From positions 62,001 to 126,000 of the forward strand of contig RYFE02000002.1 in NCBI GenBank assembly GCA_004138175.2: a stretch of DNA of 64,000 nt. Direction: 5' to 3'. Made by a program: the position numbers and the translations under genes. The stretch is from Chloroflexales bacterium ZM16-3. GTDB taxonomy: Bacteria; Chloroflexota; Chloroflexia; Chloroflexales; Chloroflexaceae. The notes below the pieces were generated by a model. It was given only the letters and a program-made list of their open reading frames with translations, was not told the origin of the DNA and did no database searches. Below are positions 24,223-32,365 of this stretch, piece after piece (within the stretch, counting starts at the first letter, position 1; each line of letters starts with the position of its first letter).

Positions 24223-25377
24223 TTAGGGCCGGGCTGCGCTCCAGGTGGACACCAGTGCGTCGATCACATCGCCGGAGGGCACGGCCACCTGCGGGGGGAT
24301 ATCGATCTGGATGCCGCTGGCGGCGTAGCGCCCGAAGGGGCTGGCCGGGTCATTCGGGCTGATCTGCACCTGCGGGCTGGCCGGGCGGAAGCCGTACTGC
24401 TGGAGGGCGAGCTGCTGCATCTCGCGGGAGAGCAGGAAGTCGCGGAACTGATCGGCTGCCTGGCGCTGCGCAGATGTGACCCAGGGCGCGCTGAGCACGG
24501 CGTAGGGATGGTCGCTCAGGATGGTGGCTGGCGGGTAGATGGCGCGCATGCCACCGTAGTTCTTAGCGGCCGGGCTGGCCATAGCCTCGATGGCTAGGTT
24601 CTCGTAGACGGTGACAAAGTCGTAGGTGCTCGGGCCATAGCGCAGCATGTCGGTCATCAGGGTGCCGGTGCTGTCGTCGGGCTGGGGAACGGCCTGCTCG
24701 ATGCCGCTAAGCCAGTCGCGGAAGCCAAGATCCTGAGCCTGGGCGGCGCTAAGCTGGGCGGAGCCGCTATAGCCGTAGGCGAGGAGTAGCAGGGTCTGCG
24801 TGCCGCTGTTGGATGTCTCGGGGTTGGTGTGGCCGAACTTCAGCCGGCTGTCGGGCGCGCTCAGGGTGGTCTGGATGTCCTTCCAGAAGGTGGCAGGGTT
24901 GGCTTCCTCGATCTGCTGTGCGGGCTCACCCCAGGCCAGCAGCACCAGCGGGGTGATCACCAGGGGTCTGGGGGCGTCGGCACCATCGCCGATGATTGTG
25001 CCGCCCTTACTGGCCGCCCACGAGCTGCGCAGCTGCTCGATCTGCACCATGCTGGCCGGACTGACGACCGTGGGCTGGTAGCCACTCTGCACAATGTCGG
25101 TGACGATCTCGCGGGAGCCACGGCCCTGCAGCACGATCTGGACGGGCCGCCCGCCGACGCGGGGGTTGCTGGCGGCGAAGCGCTCGGCGGCGGCCTTCAG
25201 CCACTGCTCCTTCTCGCTGCCGTAGGCGATCGTTATGACGACGGACGCACCGCCGGGGCCAATGGTGGCGATCTGGAAGGGTGCCCAGCCAAGTGGGCCG
25301 ACGAACAAGGTCAGGAGGGTGATGATCAGGGCTAACAGAAGGTAGCCGCCGGACAGCATCCGTGAGAGACGCAGCAT
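24223..25377 (-). CDS. membrane-anchored solute-binding protein (SBP_bac_11-like)
   Basis: 384 aa. One N-terminal membrane span or uncleaved signal (about 11-35) without a lipobox is followed by a periplasmic-binding fold. It shares the start pattern ITIAYGSEKEQWLKAAAERF with the IAYSPEKESWL of the next gene, as well as GHTNPETSNSGTQTLLLL. The two are paralogues. No ABC permease or ATPase is nearby, so a signalling or capture role is more likely than transport. The following gene starts 86 bp downstream; an operon is likely. Confidence 0.88.
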   Translation of the reverse strand: MLRLSRMLSGGYLLLALIITLLTLFVGPLGWAPFQIATIGPGGASVVITIAYGSEKEQWLKAAAERFAASNPRVGGRPVQIVLQGRGSREIVTDIVQSGYQPTVVSPASMVQIEQLRSSWAASKGGTIIGDGADAPRPLVITPLVLLAWGEPAQQIEEANPATFWKDIQTTLSAPDSRLKFGHTNPETSNSGTQTLLLLAYGYSGSAQLSAAQAQDLGFRDWLSGIEQAVPQPDDSTGTLMTDMLRYGPSTYDFVTVYENLAIEAMASPAAKNYGGMRAIYPPATILSDHPYAVLSAPWVTSAQRQAADQFRDFLLSREMQQLALQQYGFRPASPQVQISPNDPASPFGRYAASGIQIDIPPQVAVPSGDVIDALVSTWSAARP

Positions 25378-25526
25378 TGGGAGCCTCAGCGCATTGGGGT
25401 GCGGTTTCTACCGTCACTATCTTAGCATGTGGAAGGGTTTCGTGCTATTCAGTCTGGGTTGCGTGCTATAGCTTTGCCTCTATGTACGCGGGGGAGGGCG
25501 ATCAGGTTGCAGGGGCGGGTGCCTAT

Positions 25527-28500
25527 TTAGCCTGGTGCGGCAGGCATGCCAAGCAGCGCCTGGCGCAGATCCTCGATCTGCATCGGCTTGCTCAGGTAGG
25601 TGTCCATCCCGGCCCGCAGGTACTTATCGTGTTCGTCCATCACGTCGTGGGCGGTCAGGGCGATGATATAGGGCTGGTGGACGGTCGCGCCGAGCTGGCG
25701 GATCTGCTGCGTCGCCTGGATGCCATCGATTTCGGGCATCTCCACGTCCATCAGCACCACGTCGTAGGGTCTCTGGCGAATCGCATCCACGGCCAGGATG
25801 CCGTCCTTGACCATATCAGCCTGGTAGCCAAGCCGATCAAGGAAGCGCATGATCACCAGTTGGTTGATCGGGTTGTCTTCGGCCACAAGCACGCGCAGCG
25901 GGCGGGGGGCGACCGCTTCTCTTGGCGTGTCAATGGAGGTTGGCGTGACAGGCGCGTCTACTGGCTGGAGCGGTACCACAACCGTGAAGGTCGAGCCGCG
26001 ATGGGGTGTGCTTATAGCGCTGATCATACCGCCCATCAGTTCGACAAGCTGTCGGCAGATCGCGAGGCCGAGGCCGGTGCCTCCGTAGCGGCGGGTGGTG
26101 GCGCTGTCGGCCTGGACAAACGGCTCGAAGATCTGCGCGATCTGCTCCTGTGCGATGCCAATGCCTGTGTCGCGCACCTCAAAGACAATGGCAGATTGGA
26201 GATTGGAGATGGCAAGTTGCGTTGCTGTGGCATCCGAATTGGCAATCGGTCGGACGCGCAGCGTCACCGTGCCTTGGGCGGTGAACTTCACGGCGTTTGC
26301 CAGCAGATTGATCAGCACCTGACGTAGCCGGACGACATCGCCGATGACGGTGTGGGGCAGGCTGGCTCTAATGTCCTTTGCGAAGGCCAGCCCCTTGCGC
26401 TTGGCCTGATAGGAAACCAGGGCGCAGGCATCGTCGACACAGGCGACAAGGTCGAAGGGCTGTGACTCAAGCTCCACTCGGCCCGAATCGATCTGTGAGA
26501 AGTCGAGGATGTGCGAGATCACCGCGAGCAGTGTCTCTCCCCCGGTGCGGATCGTCTCCACATAGGCGCGCTGCTCCTGGCCGAGCGAGGTCTCGGCCAG
26601 GAGGCTAGCCATGCCAAGCACCGCGTTGAGCGGCGTGCGGATCTCATGGCTCATGGTTGCCAGGAACGAGGATTTGGCCCGGTCGGCGGCCTCGGCGGCC
26701 TCCTTGGCCCGCAGCACCGCATCGGCAGACTGACGGGCCTCGGTGATATCGCGCACGACACAGAGGATCTGCGCGGGGCTAATCGGTAGCAGGCGGGCCT
26801 CGTAGATGCGCAGCTCGCCTGCCAAGGGCAGTGCGTACTCGATGATCTGCATCTTGCTGACGCTGCGCGTCTCACGGATCGCACGTATCAGTTGCGGCCC
26901 GATCGGGTCGGGCAGCACGGCATCGACCTTGCGCCCCAGGAAGGACTCCGGCGGGAGGTAGAGATTCTCGATATTCGGCGCGTGGTAGTTCACAATCACC
27001 GCTTCGTTATCCATCACAAAGAGCAGGTCGGGCAAGGCATCGCGCAGGGCGCGCAGGCTGGCCTCGCTGGCAGCCAGCGCCTGTTCGGCCTCCCATCCCT
27101 GGTTGAAGCTGACGATCATCTCGGCGGCGGTATGCAGCATCTGGACGGCATCATCGTCCCAGATACGGTCATCGGTGTGGTTGTTCACACTGATATGGCC
27201 CCACCAGAGATCGCCCACGACGATTGGCTGGAATACCACCGTCCGAATGCCATTATCGGCCTGGTACTGCTCAAAGATTGGGTTGTTGGGGAATCGCTTG
27301 GCGATGACGCCGCTGAAGCTTTTGCCCTGTGCCAGGCACCAGCTCAGCTCATCGGGGATGTCGCGTACCTCTGCGAGGGTGGCCATGCGCTGCGGCCGCA
27401 GAGTCGGTGCGTTCACCGCGCCGATCAGGCGCATCATCGTCGATATCCGCGCCAGCCCCTGCTCCCAGTCGGGATAGGAGTAGACGGCGACGCGGTCGGC
27501 CCCCACTGCGACCCGCAGTACCTCCAGGGCATTGGCCAGGGTCTTACGATAGGCATCGTCATCCGCACTGCGGGTGAGCAAGATGCGTGAGCAGCTGGCC
27601 AACGCCTCGGCGTAGCGCAGCTGGCGGGCCAGCGCCAGCTCGGCCTCTTTGCGCACCGTGATGTCGCGGGAGAGGCCGACCAGCCCGATCAAGGCACCGG
27701 CCTCATCGTAAATGGGGGTGCGGCTGCTGTCGAACCAGCGCATCGTGCCGTCCTTCCCGCCGACGGCGCGCTCGTTATAGTAGGGCTGCCCGTCGAAGAC
27801 TTTCTGATCGCCCTTGGCAATAAAGGCAGCGAGATCCGCGTCGTACAGCTGATCTGCGGTGCGGCCGATCATATCTTCGGGGCGATAGCCGTGGTAGGTG
27901 GCGAGAACATCGCTGGCCATCATGTAGCGGCCCTGGCGATCTTTGAGCCAGAACTGCTCGGGGATGGTGCGCAGGATCAGCTGGAGGTGGCGATGGGCCT
28001 CATTGAGGCTGGCGGTGCGCTCGACCACGCGGCGCTCCAGATCCGCGTTGGCCGCCTCGGTGAGCAACAGGCTCTCGCTCAGCCGGTTGATCAGCGAGGC
28101 GACCATCGCCAGCACGAGCCAGATGGTATAGATGGTGAACATCACGTTCACCGCCAGCAGAGTCGGATCGGCCAGGCTCGCGGCCATGTTGGGAGTGAAG
28201 GCCAGCCAGCCCGCGCCGATGGCGAAGAAGACCGCGATAACGGTGGCCGTGACCAGCGCCGCTACGCCCAGCGCCTGCTGCCAGTGGCACAGCAAGGCCG
28301 CCATAATCGTGGTCAAGAAGAGGAGCAGGATGCCGATGTCAGCGATCCCGTTCTGGATGATCAGAAGTGTCCCGACCAGATAGCCAAACGCAATCAGCAC
28401 CTGCGCGCGGATCTGCACTGAAACCTGGGGCAGCAGGGCGACGGCGACGATGATGATGTAGCCGCTACAGGCGAAGAAGGCAAAGAAGATCCTCCCGCCG

Positions 28501-28640
28501 CGCAGATCTTGGATGGTACTGACGACGACAATCGGCAGGGCGAAGGCCAGGGAGATCCGCAGAAAGAAGTTCAGGAGTGTGCGACGCCACTCCTGAAGGG
28601 CTGGCAATTCGGGGGGGCGCACAAATGGATTGCTATTCAT
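25527..28640 (-). CDS. hybrid sensor histidine kinase (membrane, PAS, GAF, PAS, HisKA, HATPase, REC)
   Basis: 1037 aa. Six or so membrane spans in residues 20-190, then a PAS domain (about 215-335, FWLKDRQGRYMMASD). A GAF domain (about 350-520) is followed by a second PAS (about 530-635). HisKA has His665 in MSHEIRTPLN; HATPase_c has NLLANAVKF, DTGIGIA and GTGLGLAI. A C-terminal receiver carries Asp965 in VVLMDVEMPEIDG. The stretch QLAISNLQSA (about 808-817), just before the G1 box, is encoded by 7-bp repeats and looks inserted. The target regulator is not evident. Confidence 0.95.
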   Translation of the reverse strand: MNSNPFVRPPELPALQEWRRTLLNFFLRISLAFALPIVVVSTIQDLRGGRIFFAFFACSGYIIIVAVALLPQVSVQIRAQVLIAFGYLVGTLLIIQNGIADIGILLLFLTTIMAALLCHWQQALGVAALVTATVIAVFFAIGAGWLAFTPNMAASLADPTLLAVNVMFTIYTIWLVLAMVASLINRLSESLLLTEAANADLERRVVERTASLNEAHRHLQLILRTIPEQFWLKDRQGRYMMASDVLATYHGYRPEDMIGRTADQLYDADLAAFIAKGDQKVFDGQPYYNERAVGGKDGTMRWFDSSRTPIYDEAGALIGLVGLSRDITVRKEAELALARQLRYAEALASCSRILLTRSADDDAYRKTLANALEVLRVAVGADRVAVYSYPDWEQGLARISTMMRLIGAVNAPTLRPQRMATLAEVRDIPDELSWCLAQGKSFSGVIAKRFPNNPIFEQYQADNGIRTVVFQPIVVGDLWWGHISVNNHTDDRIWDDDAVQMLHTAAEMIVSFNQGWEAEQALAASEASLRALRDALPDLLFVMDNEAVIVNYHAPNIENLYLPPESFLGRKVDAVLPDPIGPQLIRAIRETRSVSKMQIIEYALPLAGELRIYEARLLPISPAQILCVVRDITEARQSADAVLRAKEAAEAADRAKSSFLATMSHEIRTPLNAVLGMASLLAETSLGQEQRAYVETIRTGGETLLAVISHILDFSQIDSGRVELESQPFDLVACVDDACALVSYQAKRKGLAFAKDIRASLPHTVIGDVVRLRQVLINLLANAVKFTAQGTVTLRVRPIANSDATATQLAISNLQSAIVFEVRDTGIGIAQEQIAQIFEPFVQADSATTRRYGGTGLGLAICRQLVELMGGMISAISTPHRGSTFTVVVPLQPVDAPVTPTSIDTPREAVAPRPLRVLVAEDNPINQLVIMRFLDRLGYQADMVKDGILAVDAIRQRPYDVVLMDVEMPEIDGIQATQQIRQLGATVHQPYIIALTAHDVMDEHDKYLRAGMDTYLSKPMQIEDLRQALLGMPAAPG
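26192..26219 (-). repeat. heptamer repeat inside the hybrid kinase gene
   Basis: Units CAGATTG, GAGATTG, GAGATGG, CAAGTTG on the plus strand, 7-bp period. Related to the GATTGCA repeat at 10402-10422. Confidence 0.7.
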
Positions 28641-28718
28641 CGAGGGAGTGGCATGTGATTTGAACGATCAAGCGCCTATCGAGAGCGCATTGCGCAGATG
28701 AAAGCCATTCTCAGCCGC

Positions 28719-29768
28719 TCACTGGACGATAAACTGCGCGTTACGGTACTGGCTATCGCGGGCGTCCTTAATCACCCCCTGGTCGAGGACATCGCGCACC
28801 TCGCAGATACCCTCTTCGACCGTGATGCGCGGCACGAAGCCGAGGACACGCTGCACCTTAGCGAAGGAGACCCTGATGTCGCGCATGTCACCGCCGAAGG
28901 TCAGATCCTTATACTCGACGCGCGTGCCCTCAACGTGGCGCTGGATCATGGCGACGATCTCGTCCTTGGTGTAGTTACCGTTATCGGCACCGGCGTTAAA
29001 GATCTGGCGCGACACCGACTCGGCGGGGGCATCAAGGCTGAGCATAATCGCATCGCAGATATCGCGGACGTGGACGAAGGAGCGGGCATAGCCGCGCTGG
29101 TAGATCACCAGCTTGCCCTTGGTGATGGCTTCGAGCACAAACTGGTTGATAATCAGGTCGAAGCGGGTGCGTGGCGAAACCCCGTAGAGCGTGGCGAAGC
29201 GGAAGACGACCGGCACTGTGGGCGCCCCGTCCGTCTCATTGACCAGAAACTGCTCAGAGGCGATCTTCGTCTCGGCATAGAGCGACTGCGGGGTCAGCGG
29301 GGACTCCTCGGTGACTGGGGCGCCATCGGCCGAGAGGCCATAGTTGCTATAGGTGGAGCTGAACACAAAGCGGGGCACGCCCGCCTCAGAGGCGGCGCTG
29401 AAGACGCGCCGGGTGCTCTCATAGTTGTAGCGCCAGGCCACCTGTGTCCCTACCGTCTGGCAGGCGGGGAAGCCGACGATCGCGGCCAGATGGATGACAG
29501 CATCAAAGCGGGCCGGCGGCAAATTGGCGACACGGATCATGCCATCGCTAGACTGAAGCATCGTCGCGTCGCAGACATCGGCCTTGGCGAAACGAAAGCG
29601 CGGGTGGTGCCAGTAGCCAAGCAGAGATGATCCGCCAAAGAGCAGGTCGTCCACCACCGTCACCGCCCAGCCGGCGTTCAGCATGACGCCGGTTAGCAAT
29701 GACCCGATATAGCCTGCCCCCCCGGTGATCAGGACGTGGGGGGTCGGGGTATGTTGCTCTGTATTCAT
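28719..29768 (-). CDS. NAD-dependent sugar epimerase/dehydratase (extended SDR)
   Basis: 349 aa. GGAGYIGS near residues 16-23 is the NAD-binding glycine motif, DDLLFGG binds the ribose, HLAAIVG is conserved, SSTYSNYG supplies the Ser/Thr, and YAETK is the catalytic YxxxK. It probably interconverts or dehydrates a nucleotide sugar for the polysaccharide locus. The exact substrate cannot be read from sequence. It is the last gene of the minus-strand locus, 205 bp after the 4,6-dehydratase gene. Confidence 0.9.
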   Translation of the reverse strand: MNTEQHTPTPHVLITGGAGYIGSLLTGVMLNAGWAVTVVDDLLFGGSSLLGYWHHPRFRFAKADVCDATMLQSSDGMIRVANLPPARFDAVIHLAAIVGFPACQTVGTQVAWRYNYESTRRVFSAASEAGVPRFVFSSTYSNYGLSADGAPVTEESPLTPQSLYAETKIASEQFLVNETDGAPTVPVVFRFATLYGVSPRTRFDLIINQFVLEAITKGKLVIYQRGYARSFVHVRDICDAIMLSLDAPAESVSRQIFNAGADNGNYTKDEIVAMIQRHVEGTRVEYKDLTFGGDMRDIRVSFAKVQRVLGFVPRITVEEGICEVRDVLDQGVIKDARDSQYRNAQFIVQ

Positions 29769-29850
29769 AGAGATATCTCCCTGATGCGCTGTTATCCGCC
29801 GCTTGCGGAGCTTGCTCTCAACTATACATCAAAATGGCTGGAACATGTTT

Positions 29851-29882
29851 GCAGGGCTGTCGCAGAGCAGGGCTGTCGCAGA
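29851..29882. repeat. 16-bp direct tandem repeat
   Basis: Two perfect adjacent copies of GCAGGGCTGTCGCAGA (29851-29866 and 29867-29882), next to a long hairpin. Confidence 0.85.
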
Positions 29883-29890
29883 GTCACCCA

Positions 29891-29943
29891 CATAATAATG
29901 CGGACATGTGCCAGTGAAGCTGGCACATGTCCGCATCATTATG
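29891..29943. repeat. 24-bp-arm hairpin after the 4,6-dehydratase gene
   Basis: Arms 29891-29914 and 29920-29943 pair with one mismatch around a 5-nt loop. It sits 30 bp beyond the stop of the dehydratase gene. No T-run follows on the minus strand, so it is a stable hairpin repeat rather than a clear intrinsic terminator. Confidence 0.8.
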
Positions 29944-29973
29944 CGACATCCTGGTGGCCTGCGCCCCTCGCAC

Positions 29974-31929
29974 CTATTGGCCGACGGTGCGCGCCCGGAG
30001 CGGCAGTTCGCCGACAGCGCGCTCTTCGAGGGGTGGGGGCATCAGCACCAGATCGGTGCGGAACGTCGGGATCATCGACTGCAGGCCACGCATGATCATC
30101 GGCAGGTTATCGTGTCGGGCGGCGAGCTCAAACACGCGGATCTGGTCGTCGAGGCTATGCGGCACCAGCTTGCTGGCATTGCGGGCGATAAAAATCTTCT
30201 CGTGGATAGTGCGCTGGTAGTCCTCGCCGGGGATGAACAGCTCCTCGTAGAGCTTCTCGCCCGGGCGCATCCCGCTGAAGGTAATGTCGATATCGTGGCC
30301 GACCTCAAGCCCAGAGAGCTCGATCATGTCGCGGGCGAGGTCAACGATTTTCACTGGCTCACCCATATCGAGGGTGAACACCTCGCCGCCGTGCCCAAGC
30401 GTGGCCGCCTGGAGGGTCAGCTGCACCGCCTCGGGGATAGTCATAAAGAAGCGCACCATGTCGGGGTGGGTCACTGTCACCGGGCCGCCCGCAGCGATCT
30501 GCTGCTTGAATGTAAGCACAACGCTGCCGCGTGAGCCGAGAACATTGCCGAAGCGCACCGCGACGTAGGGCATGCCGCTGCGGCGCGATGCCTGATGCAC
30601 CAGCAGTTCGGCGATCCGCTTCGATGCGCCCATCACGCTGGTGGGATTCACCGCCTTATCGGTCGAGATCATCACAAACTGCTGCACGCCGACATCGAGG
30701 GCGGCATTGAGCAGGTTGCGCGTGCCGATCACATTGTTCGTGATCGCCTCCACCGGGTTGCTCTCCATCAGTGGCACGTGCTTATGGGCGGCCGCGTGGA
30801 AGATGATCTCGGGGCGGTAGCGGGCGAAGACAGACTGGATGCGCTCGGCGAAGCGAATGTCAGCGATGACGCTGCTGATCCGGGTGGGCGAGTCGGCGGG
30901 CAGCTTCTTACGCAGCTCGTTCTCAATCAGAAAGACCGAGTTCTCGCCGTGGCCGAGGATGATCAGCTCGGCGGGCTGCGAGCGCAGCACCTGGCGGCAG
31001 ATCTCGCTGCCGATCGAGCCGCCGCCGCCGGTGATCATCACGCGACGCCCGCGCAGCAGATCGCCCACCGCCGTGGTATTGGTGCGCACCGGCTTGCGGC
31101 GCAGCAGATCTTCGATCTGGACATCGCGCAGCTGGGTGATGCTCACCTTGCCATCAAGCAGATCGAAGATCGCGGGGATGATACGAGCGCGCACGTCAAC
31201 CTTCTCGCACTGGGTCACAACCGCGCGGATCGTCTTCCCAGGGGCAGTCGGCATCGCGATCAGCACCTGGCTGATGTCATGCTCATGAACCAGGCTAGAG
31301 ATGTCCTCACAGCAGCCCAGCACCGGCAGGCTGTAGATGATCATTGAGCGCTTGATCGGATCGTCGTCCACAAACCCCACTGCATCAAGCCCGAGTTGGG
31401 GGTTGTCGCGCAGCTCGCGAGCGAGCATTGTGCCGGCGCTGCCCGCCCCGACGATCAGCACGCGACTCGCCTTGGCGCTGGTCTCGCTAGCGCTCCTGCG
31501 GGCGATCATGTGACGATTCCAGAGCAGCCGAGCGATCAGGCGCGGCCCGGCGATCACCAGCGACCCGAAGGACATATAGACCAGCGGGATCGAGCGAGGG
31601 ACAATGATCATGGGGAGCAGGGTAGAGGTAACAAGTGCGAAGGAACTAATTACCACCGTGGATGTTAGCATCGCGCCTGCCAGCAGGGCGAGCTCGTCGA
31701 TCGATGCGTAGCGCCAGTAGCGCGAGTAGATGCCCACTTGCTTGAAGATGAGTGGTGTGATCAGCACGCTGAGCAGGCAGAAGAGCGCGAACCCAACCCA
31801 GTATGTGCCAAGATTGAAGGAGTCCAGGCGGGTCACAAAACCGAGGTAGACGGCAATCGGTAGCAGCACCATGTCGAGCATGAAGAAGTAGCGGTTGCGA
31901 ACAGGTGGATCGACTACGGGTATTCGCAC
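29974..31929 (-). CDS. membrane nucleotide-sugar 4,6-dehydratase (PglF/WbpM/CapD type)
   Basis: 651 aa. Four N-terminal membrane spans (about 14-130), then a CoA-binding-like Rossmann segment (VLIVGAGSAGTML), then the catalytic SDR with ITGGGGSIGSEICRQ. The active-site block STDKAVNPTSVMGASKR has Met in place of the usual catalytic Tyr before Lys, the hallmark of the PglF/WbpM/FlaA1 group. It converts UDP-GlcNAc to the 4-keto-6-deoxy sugar at the membrane. Start is GTG at 31929 with AAAGGAA upstream. It is the first step of the bacillosamine-type route whose other enzymes are encoded at 34.9-37.5 kb. Confidence 0.94.
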   Translation of the reverse strand: MRIPVVDPPVRNRYFFMLDMVLLPIAVYLGFVTRLDSFNLGTYWVGFALFCLLSVLITPLIFKQVGIYSRYWRYASIDELALLAGAMLTSTVVISSFALVTSTLLPMIIVPRSIPLVYMSFGSLVIAGPRLIARLLWNRHMIARRSASETSAKASRVLIVGAGSAGTMLARELRDNPQLGLDAVGFVDDDPIKRSMIIYSLPVLGCCEDISSLVHEHDISQVLIAMPTAPGKTIRAVVTQCEKVDVRARIIPAIFDLLDGKVSITQLRDVQIEDLLRRKPVRTNTTAVGDLLRGRRVMITGGGGSIGSEICRQVLRSQPAELIILGHGENSVFLIENELRKKLPADSPTRISSVIADIRFAERIQSVFARYRPEIIFHAAAHKHVPLMESNPVEAITNNVIGTRNLLNAALDVGVQQFVMISTDKAVNPTSVMGASKRIAELLVHQASRRSGMPYVAVRFGNVLGSRGSVVLTFKQQIAAGGPVTVTHPDMVRFFMTIPEAVQLTLQAATLGHGGEVFTLDMGEPVKIVDLARDMIELSGLEVGHDIDITFSGMRPGEKLYEELFIPGEDYQRTIHEKIFIARNASKLVPHSLDDQIRVFELAARHDNLPMIMRGLQSMIPTFRTDLVLMPPPLEERAVGELPLRARTVGQ

Positions 31930-32365
31930 GGTTGGTTCCTTTCGGTGCTTTGCTGAGACACAGGCGACTATCTCGCCGGGAAAAGCTCCCGGCCAGTCAT
32001 ACGAGTGCCGATTGCGAGCTGGTAGGCGAGTGATCGCAGATGGATGCCGCGTAGTGTGAGCGTCAGCGTGCTGGCCAGTGCTCAGAGGGGTGACGCCAAA
32101 ACGCCATCAGTTGCGATTACTGAGCATGGTGTCGTTTCAGGGGTGGGATGAGTGTTGCATTGTGATCAATTTATGCACTAGGATGGTACTACGGGTGTGT
32201 GAAAAGCATATGAACGCGACCTCATTATCTCCCCACCACAATGACAATCGTGTCATTATAAGAATTGCTCAGGCAGACTCCTAAATAGCACCACACATAT
32301 GCTCCAATAGGAAGAGGGGTAGGGACTCCCTGGCCCTCCCTCCCGAGGGGACTATCTGATTCTAT
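31930..32365. promoter_or_regulatory. spacer upstream of the dehydratase gene
   Basis: 436 bp with no gene. It contains the palindrome at 32240-32257 overlapping a minus-strand TATAAT, and a degenerate GGGAGGGC/CCTCCCT repeat at about 32315-32350. Confidence 0.55.
32240..32260 (-). promoter_or_regulatory. putative promoter with overlapping operator
   Basis: AATGACA-ATCG-TGTCATT is a perfect 18-bp inverted repeat (32240-32257). It overlaps a minus-strand TATAAT box (32255-32260). The -35 side is poor, suggesting an activated promoter. The dehydratase start lies about 310 bp downstream. Confidence 0.45.

Noticed and set aside
24223-25377. Molybdate or sulfate ABC transporter locus
   Set aside because: Only binding proteins are present; no permease or ATPase genes adjoin them.
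25362-26327. 321-codon plus-strand open frame over the kinase receiver domain
   Set aside because: Overlaps HATPase and REC motifs on the opposite strand; no domain of its own.
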